Source of the DNA: an uncultured Victivallales bacterium
GTDB taxonomy: Bacteria > Verrucomicrobiota > Lentisphaeria > Oligosphaerales > JAFGRS01
Assembly: GCA_903834675.1 (NCBI GenBank)
Contig: CAILKC010000509.1
Span: forward strand, 1 to 12,533
Reading direction: 5' to 3'
Length of the DNA stretch: 12,533 nucleotides
Shown: positions 1 to 6,739 of the stretch, in pieces
Position numbering within the stretch: position 1 is the stretch's first letter
How the letters are laid out: each line of letters begins with the position of its first letter
Made by a program: the position numbers and the translations under genes
The notes under the pieces: model-generated
What the model was told of the DNA's origin: nothing
The model's input: only the letters and a program-made list of their open reading frames with translations
Databases searched by the model: none

Positions 1-17
1 CGGGATGCCGCCCCGGC

Positions 18-92
18 AGGGCTCAATCTCGTTGTGGATTCCATTCCCAGGGCGCTGCCCTGGGCTGAGGAATGGCCGCGCTTTCCGCGCTC
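18..92 (-). repeat. Palindromic dispersed repeat, left copy
   Basis: This non-coding repeat is centred on a perfect 8-bp hairpin: CCCAGGGC at 46-53, a GCT loop, and GCCCTGGG at 57-64. The reverse complement of 12436-12509 carries the same parts in the same order: AGGGCTCAA at one end, a 25-base core around the hairpin with a single mismatch, and a GCGCTC end. The region between AGGGCTCAA and the core has diverged. It is drawn on the minus strand only because it is inverted relative to the right-end copy. No transposase lies nearby, so it looks like a REP-like or MITE-like dispersed element. It sits upstream of the heparinase-like gene. Confidence 0.7.
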
Positions 93-261
93 CGCGGCGT
101 CTGGCATTCGCGACACCTCCCGCCGGAAGTCTCCCCCAAGAGTCAAGGGACCCGTTCTGCTCGCCGGACGCGGAGACGATCGAAACAGAAACCCCTACGG
201 AGCTGACTTGCGCCCTGGATTTCCGAGCCTGGGGACAGTGGCAGACCGAGGCGCTGGCACC

Positions 262-281
262 TACGTTGTGGCGTAAACGTA
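262..281. promoter_or_regulatory. Candidate operator: TACGTT/AACGTA inverted repeat
   Basis: TACGTT (262-267) and AACGTA (276-281) are perfect inverted copies separated by 8 bases. They lie 21 bases before the start codon of the lyase gene, where a transcription factor site could sit. The GTAAACGT core loosely resembles LacI-family operator half-sites, which would suit a polysaccharide-use gene. No regulator is encoded in the window, and a 6-bp dyad can arise by chance. Confidence 0.25.
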
Positions 282-289
282 ACCGCACT

Positions 290-296
290 GAGAGGA
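290..296 (+). promoter_or_regulatory. Ribosome binding site of the lyase gene
   Basis: GAGAGGA lies 6 bases before the ATG at 303. It fixes the start of the lyase reading frame just before a clear signal peptide. Confidence 0.7.
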
Positions 297-302
297 TGGG
301 CT

Positions 303-2816
303 ATGCTGAGATCTGCGACCGCTACGCTGTTTGCGCTACTCTGTGTATCCGGCTCGGCCGGGGAGGAGACGGCGACCCTGCACACCTGGGATTTCGCGAC
401 GGGCGTGGCCGGCTGGACACCGCGCGCCACTACGGTGAAGCTGACGCGCGCGCCTGGGCTCGCCATCCCCAACCTGCCGGGAGAGCAGAACGGCCTGCGC
501 CTCTGCGGCGCCATGAACTCCAACTGGAACTATGCGGTCTCGGACCCGCGCCCCATGCAAGCCGGCCAACTGTACCGCCTCTCGGCCTGGCTGCGCGTCG
601 ACAAACTCGGCGAGGGCACCCCGCCGCCGTACCTCAAGTGCGAGTTCGTCCGCGCCGAGAGCGGGCGTGAACTCGGGCGCATCAACACCACCCCGTACGA
701 CTCCGCGACCCTGGGACAGTGGCAGGAATTGGCGACCGAATTCCGCGCCCCGGCCGGTGTCGTGCGCAGCTGGATCGCCCTGGAGAAGGGCACCCGTTCA
801 GCCACTGAGATCGATGCCTGCCTGGCCAACATAAGGCTCGAACCCATCGCCCGACTGACGTTCAACGACAAGTACATCCTGAAACCGCTGCCGGCGCCCC
901 TGGTGGCCCGGCGCGGCGTGCATCCGCGAATGTACCTGGACGCAGCCCGCCTCGCGGTCCTGCGCCAGGCGGTGAACACGACCCACGCGGCGCTCTGGCG
1001 GGAAGTACAGACCCAGGCTGACGGGGCCGTGAAGAGGGGCCCGCCGCCCTACGTCGAGAAGGATAGGTACAGCGGCCCCGAACAGCTCTACCAGCGCGAC
1101 GTGGGCAACGCGCTGCCGCTGCTGGCGCTGTCGTACCTGGTCAGCGGCGAGCGGAAGTACCTGGACAGCGCCCAAGCCTGGGCCCGGGCATCCTGCGGCT
1201 ACGCCACCTGGGGCTTGGGTCAAACCGACGGGATGGACCTCGCCGCCGGTCACCAGCTCTACGGCCTGGCGCTGGTCTACGACTGGTGCTATGCCGACCT
1301 TGGCGACGAATGCCGGACGCTCATCCGCCAGACGCTTGCCAAACGCGCCGCCGCCATGTTCGAAGCCGCGGCGTCAGGCCGCACCTTCTGGAGTACCTCC
1401 TACCTACAGAACCATCTCTGGGTGAATGCTTGCGGTTTGGCGGCCGCCGGCTTGGCGCTGTTCGACGAAAACGACGAGGCGCTGATGTGGATCGGCCTGC
1501 CGCTCGATAAGTTCCGCCGCACCATGGTGGCGCTCGGTCCCGATGGCGCCAGCCATGAAGGGGTGGGCTACTGGGGTTACGGCGTCGAGTACATGCTGAA
1601 GTTCATGGACCTATCCCGCGAGCTGCTCGCCGTGGACCTCTACGACTACGACTGGTGGCGCAACACGGCCGCCTACCGGCAGTACCTCGCGCTGCCGCGC
1701 CACGCCTGGACGCCACAGAATAACATCGTCGACCTCGCCGACTGCCCACGCGGGAACTGGTACGGTCCCGACTACCTGCTGCGCCGCCTGGCGCACGAGT
1801 TCAAAGACGGCCAAGCACAGTGGCTCGCGGCCCAGATCGACGCCGCCAACGTAGACTCGGCCGAGGCCCGCTGGTTGAACCTGATCTGGTACGATCCCGC
1901 CGTCCCCGAGACCCCGCCGACCGCGCTGCCCACCCTGCGCCAGTTCAACGATATGGACATCGTCTCGGCCCGCTCGGACTGGTCCGGCGACGAATCGCTG
2001 GTGGTCCTGAAATGCGGCCCCTTCATCGGCCACCACGCGGTCCAGGCCTTTAGCTACGATCCCGGCGGCGGACACGTCCACCCCGACGCCAACCACTTCG
2101 TCGTCTTTGCTGCCGGCGAGTGGCTGCTCCGCGATGACGTCTACTCCGACAAGCTGACCAGCCAGCACACTACGCTGCTGATTGGTGGCAAAGGACAGCT
2201 TGGCGAGGGACAGGCCTGGTTCGTCGGCAGCGAAGCGCTGGCGGTGAAGGCGCGCCCGCGCCTCCTCCGCGCCGACTCGACGCCGACGCTGGACCATCTG
2301 GTGGGCGACGCCACCGCCGCCTACCCCCGCCAGCTCGGACTCAAGCGCTTCGTGCGCCACCTGCTGTTCGTCAAGCCCGACGTGCTGCTGGTGCTGGACG
2401 ACATCGTCATGGAGAAGCCGGCGCCGCTGGAATTGCGCTTCCACACCGAACAACCCCTGGCGTCGGCCGTGGCGGGAGCCTACCTGGCCCGTGGCGCCAG
2501 CGCGCAATTACGCCTGGAGCCGCTTACCCCAGATGGCCTGGAGCTGAGCGTGGCGGAAGATGCCATCAAGGGCGTGCATAGCGGTAAGACCGGCAAGCTC
2601 TCAAGCCTGCGTTTGAGCTGCGAGCGCGGCGCCTGGCGCAATGCGACCGCCTGCTCCTGGAGCGCGACCGGATCCGAACCTCCACCGGTGAGCCTGACGC
2701 AAGACGGACCGCGCTGGAGCTTCCGCATCGGCCCACGCACCCTCGTCTTCGACGGCACCACCGGCGCCGCAACCCTCCTCGTTACCGCCGGCGCAGAGCG
2801 CCAAGTTCCGCGATAA
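303..2816 (+). CDS. Secreted heparinase II/III-like polysaccharide lyase
   Basis: An 837-residue exported protein, probably a polysaccharide lyase that cleaves acidic glycans by beta-elimination. Residues 1-20 form a signal peptide. Residues 25-180 look like a beta-sandwich carbohydrate-binding module (WDFATGVAGW, then a SAWLRVD strand and a GQWQELATEF strand). A helical toroid follows from about HPRMYL (207-212), including QNHLWVN (H371) and EGVGYWGYG (419-427). The C-terminal beta domain starts near 545 with HVHPDANHF (591-599), LLRDD (608-612) and QHTTLLIGGKGQ (621-632). By analogy with Pedobacter heparinase II, H371, Y423 or Y426 and H591 are candidate catalytic residues and H593 and D611 candidate zinc ligands; this is inferred from motif spacing, not alignment. 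The ATG at 303 is chosen because GAGAGGA sits 6 bases upstream. The gene is the only one on the plus strand and its last 35 bases overlap the convergent oxidoreductase gene. The substrate cannot be told; heparinoids, alginate-like or other uronates are all possible. Confidence 0.85.
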   Translation: MLRSATATLFALLCVSGSAGEETATLHTWDFATGVAGWTPRATTVKLTRAPGLAIPNLPGEQNGLRLCGAMNSNWNYAVSDPRPMQAGQLYRLSAWLRVDKLGEGTPPPYLKCEFVRAESGRELGRINTTPYDSATLGQWQELATEFRAPAGVVRSWIALEKGTRSATEIDACLANIRLEPIARLTFNDKYILKPLPAPLVARRGVHPRMYLDAARLAVLRQAVNTTHAALWREVQTQADGAVKRGPPPYVEKDRYSGPEQLYQRDVGNALPLLALSYLVSGERKYLDSAQAWARASCGYATWGLGQTDGMDLAAGHQLYGLALVYDWCYADLGDECRTLIRQTLAKRAAAMFEAAASGRTFWSTSYLQNHLWVNACGLAAAGLALFDENDEALMWIGLPLDKFRRTMVALGPDGASHEGVGYWGYGVEYMLKFMDLSRELLAVDLYDYDWWRNTAAYRQYLALPRHAWTPQNNIVDLADCPRGNWYGPDYLLRRLAHEFKDGQAQWLAAQIDAANVDSAEARWLNLIWYDPAVPETPPTALPTLRQFNDMDIVSARSDWSGDESLVVLKCGPFIGHHAVQAFSYDPGGGHVHPDANHFVVFAAGEWLLRDDVYSDKLTSQHTTLLIGGKGQLGEGQAWFVGSEALAVKARPRLLRADSTPTLDHLVGDATAAYPRQLGLKRFVRHLLFVKPDVLLVLDDIVMEKPAPLELRFHTEQPLASAVAGAYLARGASAQLRLEPLTPDGLELSVAEDAIKGVHSGKTGKLSSLRLSCERGAWRNATACSWSATGSEPPPVSLTQDGPRWSFRIGPRTLVFDGTTGAATLLVTAGAERQVPR

Positions 2817-3819
2817 GACTATCCTCGAACCGGCAGGGCAGGCGCACGCGACCGCCCCGGCAAGCCGAGGCGTAGATGGCCATCACGGCGTCGAACGACG
2901 CCAGCGAGTGGTCCAGATCCGAAATGTGCCCCGCGGCCGGATCGCGGACGTAGGCCGCCACCGCGTCCAGATGCGCGGCCAGGGCGTTCAGGTAGTCGCG
3001 GTCCCAGCTTGAGGGTTCAGTCACCGTCTGGCCGTCCGCATAGGTGATCACCGATAGGGTCCGGTTCAGCATCACGCTAGCCTGCCCGGCCTCGCCGTAG
3101 ACCTCGATGGAGAATTGGTGCCACTTGTTGGTCTCGCCCGGTAGCACCCGTCCGGTCGTGCCGCACTCGAGCAGCACGCGCACCCCGTCGGTGAAGGCCA
3201 TGGCAGCCACGGCACCATCGGGAGCGGCGGCCTGCGCCTTATCCAGGCCGTCGAGGTCGCCAACCTGACCCATGACCCACTCCAGCGGTCGCCCGGCGTT
3301 GAAAAAGAGCAGCATGTCCACGACGTGCGTGCCCTGCTCCAGGAGGTTGCCCTGGCAGGTGGCGCGCAGGAAACGGACCTGGCCGAAGGTGCCCGCGTCG
3401 ATGAGGCGGCGCACCTTGGCCCAGGCCGGCAGGAACTTCTTCTGGTGGTTGACCGTGAGTAGAGTACCCGTTTTCCGGCACAGCGCCTCGATGGCATAGG
3501 CCTCGCCCGGGGTCAGCGCCAGAGGTTTCTCGAGATTCACCAACCGCGCCCCGGCCGCGACGGCCTGCTGCACGCCCTCGAGCCGGAAGTGCGGGTTACA
3601 GGCAATGTCAACGATCTCGGGCCGGGTGCGCTGCAACAGGGCGGCCAGGTCCATATCGCCCGGGACGCCGCCGGACTCCGCGCACAACGCCTCAAGCCGT
3701 TCCCGGTTGCGATGACCGCAGATACCGACCAGCTCGACCGCGCTGCACTGCCGCATGGCCAGCGCATGCGCCCTGGCCCAGCCGCCGCTGCCGACAAGCA
3801 CCGCACGTAGTTTCGACAT
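2782..3819 (-). CDS. Gfo/Idh/MocA family NAD(P)-dependent oxidoreductase
   Basis: A 345-residue cytosolic dehydrogenase-like protein of the usual family length. Members oxidise or reduce sugars, inositols and amino-sugar derivatives with NAD(P). The N-terminal Rossmann fold shows VLVGSGGWARAHA (7-19) as the dinucleotide-binding turn, followed by VELVGICG. The family EKP motif is at 97-99, with K98 the expected catalytic lysine. VNHQKKFLPAW (123-133) and EQGTHVVDMLLFF (161-173) provide the conserved GTHxxD-type substrate-site segment (H165, D168). I start at the ATG at 3819 rather than further upstream because GAGGAGAG lies just before it and the fold begins at once. The gene follows the secreted W/GPW-module protein by 28 bases, so co-transcription is likely. 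Its 3' end overlaps the lyase gene tail to tail. A role in catabolism or modification of the sugars released by that lyase is plausible but unproven. Confidence 0.9.
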   Translation of the reverse strand: MSKLRAVLVGSGGWARAHALAMRQCSAVELVGICGHRNRERLEALCAESGGVPGDMDLAALLQRTRPEIVDIACNPHFRLEGVQQAVAAGARLVNLEKPLALTPGEAYAIEALCRKTGTLLTVNHQKKFLPAWAKVRRLIDAGTFGQVRFLRATCQGNLLEQGTHVVDMLLFFNAGRPLEWVMGQVGDLDGLDKAQAAAPDGAVAAMAFTDGVRVLLECGTTGRVLPGETNKWHQFSIEVYGEAGQASVMLNRTLSVITYADGQTVTEPSSWDRDYLNALAAHLDAVAAYVRDPAAGHISDLDHSLASFDAVMAIYASACRGGRVRLPCRFEDSLIAELGALRRR

Positions 3820-3827
3820 GGATCGCT

Positions 3828-3835
3828 CTCTCCTC
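3828..3835 (-). promoter_or_regulatory. Ribosome binding site of the oxidoreductase gene
   Basis: On the minus strand GAGGAGAG is followed by 8 bases and the ATG at 3819. It selects this start over an in-frame start 117 bases upstream, which would overlap the preceding gene and add an unrelated Arg/Pro-rich extension. Confidence 0.7.
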
Positions 3836-3847
3836 AAGCATGTCTGT

Positions 3848-6640
3848 TCAACGCCCTCGGCTGGGGCGCCGGGTCGCCTCGGGAACGCCGCCGCGAGCCT
3901 CATCTGCGGACCTGCGGTCTTCCGTCGTCCCGCCACCGGCCGGCGCGGCCTGCTGCTCGGCTGGCGCCGCGCGCACCACTGGGGCCGCGCGCACCACTGG
4001 GGCCGCGGGCGTTGCCTGGGGCTGCGCCGCTGCCGGCTCCGCCGTCCTGGTCTCGGGGCGGCGTGACGGCGCGCTCCGGGCTTCGGGTAGCGCGGTGGGT
4101 TGGACGCTCCGGGTCTCGGGCGGCGCCGCAGGTGGCGCGGTCCGGGTCTCGGTGCGGCGCGACGGCGTGCTCCGGGCTTCGGGTAGCGCTGCGGGTTCTG
4201 CGGTCCGGGTCTCGGGCAGCGCCGCAGGCTGAGGCGCCCTGATCTGGGTGCGGCGCGACGGCGCGCTCCGGGTCTCGGGCAGCGCCGCGGGGGGGGCGCT
4301 CCGGGCCTCGGGCAGCGCCGCAGGTTCCGTGATCTTGGCCTCGGGCGGCGCGCTCCGGGTCTCGGTGCGGCGTGACGGCGTGCTCCGGGCCTCGGGAAGC
4401 GCTTTGGGCGTGGTGGGGGTGGGCGGAGTCACCGCTGGGGTGGGTTCCGTGCGCCCCTCGCCTCGACCACCCGGCGTCAGCGCGGAGGATTTCTCGCCAC
4501 GCTCACCGCGCGTCACGGGTTCACGGCGAGTCAGCGGCTGGGACGTCGGCGTTGTGCGCTCGCTGCGTTCGGGCGAAACTCTCTCGCTGCGTTCGGGTGG
4601 TGTCCGGTCCGTGCGGGCGTCGCGCGAGCCGGAGTCGCGTCCGGCAGGCGTCCGGTCGGTGCGTTCCGGCGAAACTCTCTCGGTGCGCTCGGGGGGCGTC
4701 CGGTCCGTGCGGGCGTCGCGCGAGCCGGAGTCGCGTCCGGCAGGCGTCCGGTCGGTGCGGGCCTCGCGCGAGTCGGAGTCGTGTCCGGGAGGCGTCCGGT
4801 CGGTGTGCTCCGAGCGCCGGTCCGGCGCGCCTTCAGGACCTCGGTTCGCCGCCGGGTGTCGGTTGCCTTGGATCCGGCGCGCCAGTGCCGAGCTGGGCTC
4901 CTGGTCGTAGCGGTTCGGCCGTGGCGGTTGCCGCCAATCGGCTCGGGCTTCACCGTGTGTACGTGACCGACTGTCGACCGCCATATGGTATTCCGGCCCG
5001 GGCCGACGCGCGATAAAGAAAGGCGGGAGCCAGAGGCTGCCGCTGATGCGGACCGTGGCAGTACCCCAGTCGCCGCGAACGCTGCCGTAGGGACTATGCT
5101 GCGGGTAGTGGCCGCTGCGGTAGTTCTGATGATAGTAGTAACGGCTGTCGCGGTGGCCCCACCAGGCGTCGTCGTAGTAGGCCAGGCCGAAATGCAGGGA
5201 CGACCGGCCCACGTACCAGCCCAGGTAGCCCGAGGTGTAACCGCAGTAGACCACGTCCGGCGTCCAGTCATAGACCCGCACATAGGTCACCGGGTAGACC
5301 GGGCAGGTCGGCGGAATGGCGTAGATAGCTCCAGGCACATTCACACACACCGTCCAAGGCCCGACAGCGGTGCCGCCGTAGTACCAGACGCCGCTGTTGC
5401 ACAGATAGTAGTAAGGGGGCAGCCGCAGCACGGAAGAGGGCGTGTTGACCGCGTAGTACACGGTGGTCGACCCGGCCTGTACAAATTCCGGCTCGCCCTC
5501 ATACGCGACCGCCAGGCTCGTTACCTCGCGTTTGACGGCCTGTGTCCGCGGCACCTCGGCGTCCTGAACCGCATCCTGCGCCACGGCCGTGCCTGGAACA
5601 TGTGCCAGCAAGCCGTACTTCGGCGAGCTCTCGGGAATCAGCGCAAAGCCGCGGGGCAATTTATCTCCGGGCACGACCTCCCACGGGCCGGTGCGCGGGT
5701 CCGCGACCGCAAACCAACGGCCAGCCAGCAGGGCGTAGTGCCTCTGGCCGGCGATATCCAGGAACAGATCCGAATCCGTGTTCTTGACATACAGCAGGCC
5801 CGTCCCAGGGATCACCGCATAGCGCGGTTCTCCGTCGGTGCAGATGACCTCCGTGGGCCGCATCACCACCACGACCTGCGGCCTGACGCCCGTGCTCACG
5901 ACGGGCGCGGCGCTCGATTCGCCCGTCTTCCGCACGGACTCGGGAACAACCTCCGTGTCTTGCCAGGGGCCAGCCACGGCGGCAGCCCTCAGCCAGCGAC
6001 CCTCTACCTGCATGAACCACCCCGAGGAGCCTTTCTGCAGGAAGATGGGCGTGTTGCTGTTGACCACCGCGAGGAGGTCGAGGTCCGGCACCGCCTTCAG
6101 TTCAGGTTCTCCGTCGATACGCACCAGCGCCACGGGTGCCGTGGTGAACAGGATGTCTGGCACGGCCAGGTTACCGGCCTCCGCGGCCTCGGCCTCGGCC
6201 TTGTCGCGCGCCAGGCTGGCCAGCAGCGGCGCCAGCGGCAGCTCGGCGCCGCCCAGGCCGTTGCCCAGCAGGCGCTCGAGCACGCTCTTTTCGATGGGAT
6301 CACCCTCCGGGAAGCGCGTCTGGTCCAGACGCAGCGCGTCGACATGCGCAAGAGTCCCCGCGGGGTTAACCTTCAGACGCATGCCAAACCAGGCGGCACC
6401 GAACACCGGTTCGGCCCCATTCGTAACCACCGATACCGCCGCCCGAGCCGTCATCCAGTCCCGGTCGTAGGACTCGACTTGAGGTTCATACAAGGTCACC
6501 AGGTAGGGCGGGGCAGTGGTCCGGCGCGGCCACACCGCCTCGGGCTCCTGGGCAGGCGCCACCAGCGCTGCCGCCCAGAGGCACAGAAACGCCAGTACTC
6601 CGACCGTCCGCATCGTCTGTTTCAGAATCAGGTCTTTCAT
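3848..6640 (-). CDS. Secreted W/GPW-module protein ('carbohydrate-binding family V/XII' type)
   Basis: A 930-residue exported protein of a family often labelled 'carbohydrate-binding family V/XII' in environmental bacteria; its function is unknown. Residues 1-30 are a signal peptide ending APA|QEPEA. Three modules each have an aromatic or GRW turn followed by GPW: GWFMQVEGRW...AGPW (208-226), HYALLAGRWF...TGPW (301-320) and YYYLCNSGVWYY...VGPW (410-429). Repeated GEP-x-(F/Y/L) strands precede them (GEPEL, GEPRY, GEPEF). Residues 445-550 are very rich in Tyr, Trp and Gly, including PVTYVRVY and GYTSGYLGWYVG. From about 551 to 930 the chain is Pro/Arg/Thr/Ala-rich and surely disordered, with RTDRTP repeats (613-695) and ETRSAP/EARS repeats (747-870). 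The ATG at 6640 is chosen over the ATG at 6646 because AAAGGA lies 7 bases before it. A role at the cell surface or envelope is inferred; the W/GPW units may bind glycan or simply form a beta-sheet scaffold. Confidence 0.75.
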   Translation of the reverse strand: MKDLILKQTMRTVGVLAFLCLWAAALVAPAQEPEAVWPRRTTAPPYLVTLYEPQVESYDRDWMTARAAVSVVTNGAEPVFGAAWFGMRLKVNPAGTLAHVDALRLDQTRFPEGDPIEKSVLERLLGNGLGGAELPLAPLLASLARDKAEAEAAEAGNLAVPDILFTTAPVALVRIDGEPELKAVPDLDLLAVVNSNTPIFLQKGSSGWFMQVEGRWLRAAAVAGPWQDTEVVPESVRKTGESSAAPVVSTGVRPQVVVVMRPTEVICTDGEPRYAVIPGTGLLYVKNTDSDLFLDIAGQRHYALLAGRWFAVADPRTGPWEVVPGDKLPRGFALIPESSPKYGLLAHVPGTAVAQDAVQDAEVPRTQAVKREVTSLAVAYEGEPEFVQAGSTTVYYAVNTPSSVLRLPPYYYLCNSGVWYYGGTAVGPWTVCVNVPGAIYAIPPTCPVYPVTYVRVYDWTPDVVYCGYTSGYLGWYVGRSSLHFGLAYYDDAWWGHRDSRYYYHQNYRSGHYPQHSPYGSVRGDWGTATVRISGSLWLPPFFIARRPGPEYHMAVDSRSRTHGEARADWRQPPRPNRYDQEPSSALARRIQGNRHPAANRGPEGAPDRRSEHTDRTPPGHDSDSREARTDRTPAGRDSGSRDARTDRTPPERTERVSPERTDRTPAGRDSGSRDARTDRTPPERSERVSPERSERTTPTSQPLTRREPVTRGERGEKSSALTPGGRGEGRTEPTPAVTPPTPTTPKALPEARSTPSRRTETRSAPPEAKITEPAALPEARSAPPAALPETRSAPSRRTQIRAPQPAALPETRTAEPAALPEARSTPSRRTETRTAPPAAPPETRSVQPTALPEARSAPSRRPETRTAEPAAAQPQATPAAPVVRAAPVVRAAPAEQQAAPAGGGTTEDRRSADEARGGVPEATRRPSRGR
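3971..4006 (-). repeat. 18-bp tandem duplication within the secreted protein gene
   Basis: Two identical 18-base units (3971-3988 and 3989-4006) encode VVRAAP twice near the C-terminus of the W/GPW-module protein. The period is a multiple of three, so the frame is preserved. Confidence 0.85.
4031..4402 (-). repeat. Degenerate ETRSAP/EARS coding repeat
   Basis: This segment encodes residues 747-870 of the secreted protein. Variants of ALPEARS, PETRSAP, SRRTETR and TAEPAA recur in shuffled order. Period and sequence are irregular, which indicates an older, partly scrambled expansion compared with the neighbouring 96-bp repeat. Confidence 0.75.
4568..4759 (-). repeat. 96-bp direct repeat (two units) encoding RTDRTP motifs
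   Basis: Units 4664-4759 and 4568-4663 are near-identical 96-base copies. Each encodes a 32-residue block running from RTDRTPAGRDSGSRDA to ERVSPE, with one residue changed (ERT to ERS). A partial further copy lies upstream around 4760-4805. The block is rich in alternating Arg and Asp/Glu. Confidence 0.85.
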
Positions 6641-6647
6641 ACTCATA

Positions 6648-6653
6648 TCCTTT
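6648..6653 (-). promoter_or_regulatory. Candidate ribosome binding site of the W/GPW protein
   Basis: AAAGGA ends 7 bases before the ATG at 6640 and only 1 base before the alternative ATG at 6646, so it favours 6640. It lies directly against the -10-like hexamer; if that promoter is used, the site would fall outside the transcript. Confidence 0.5.
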
Positions 6654-6662
6654 ATTATAGCA
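6654..6662 (-). promoter_or_regulatory. Candidate extended -10 promoter, TGCTATAAT
   Basis: On the minus strand this is a perfect extended -10 motif (TG-n-TATAAT), striking in such GC-rich DNA. No good -35 hexamer is found 17 bases upstream, as expected for extended -10 promoters. It lies in the 99-base gap after tilS and would start transcription near 6647, almost on the start codon of the W/GPW-module gene. It would separate this gene and the oxidoreductase from tilS transcription. Confidence 0.5.
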
Positions 6663-6739
6663 CCGGGTTTTGACACGGCCCCGGGCACCTTGGGTGCATG
6701 ATTCCGACTCGGCACCCCAGAGATTTTTCTCGACGCTTC

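Larger units (their letters stand above)
93..302. other. Non-coding leader upstream of the lyase gene
   Basis: With the repeat at 18-92, this makes a 302-base stretch at the window start without a convincing gene. Reading frames that cross it run on into the lyase gene in the wrong frame and resemble no known protein. I see no consensus sigma-70 promoter. The only local structures are the inverted repeat at 262-281 and the ribosome-binding site at 290-296. Confidence 0.5.

Noticed and set aside
1611..2507. Minus-strand open frame of about 300 codons inside the lyase gene
   Set aside because: Low-complexity Val/Gly/Gln-rich translation with no family features, lying opposite the HVHPD and flanking segments of the lyase.
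4985..6673. Long plus-strand open frame of about 560 codons opposite the secreted protein gene
   Set aside because: It is the antisense of the W/GPW-module gene; its product is Arg/His/Gln-rich without domains, and the minus strand has a signal peptide and recognisable modules. Long antisense frames are common at this GC content.
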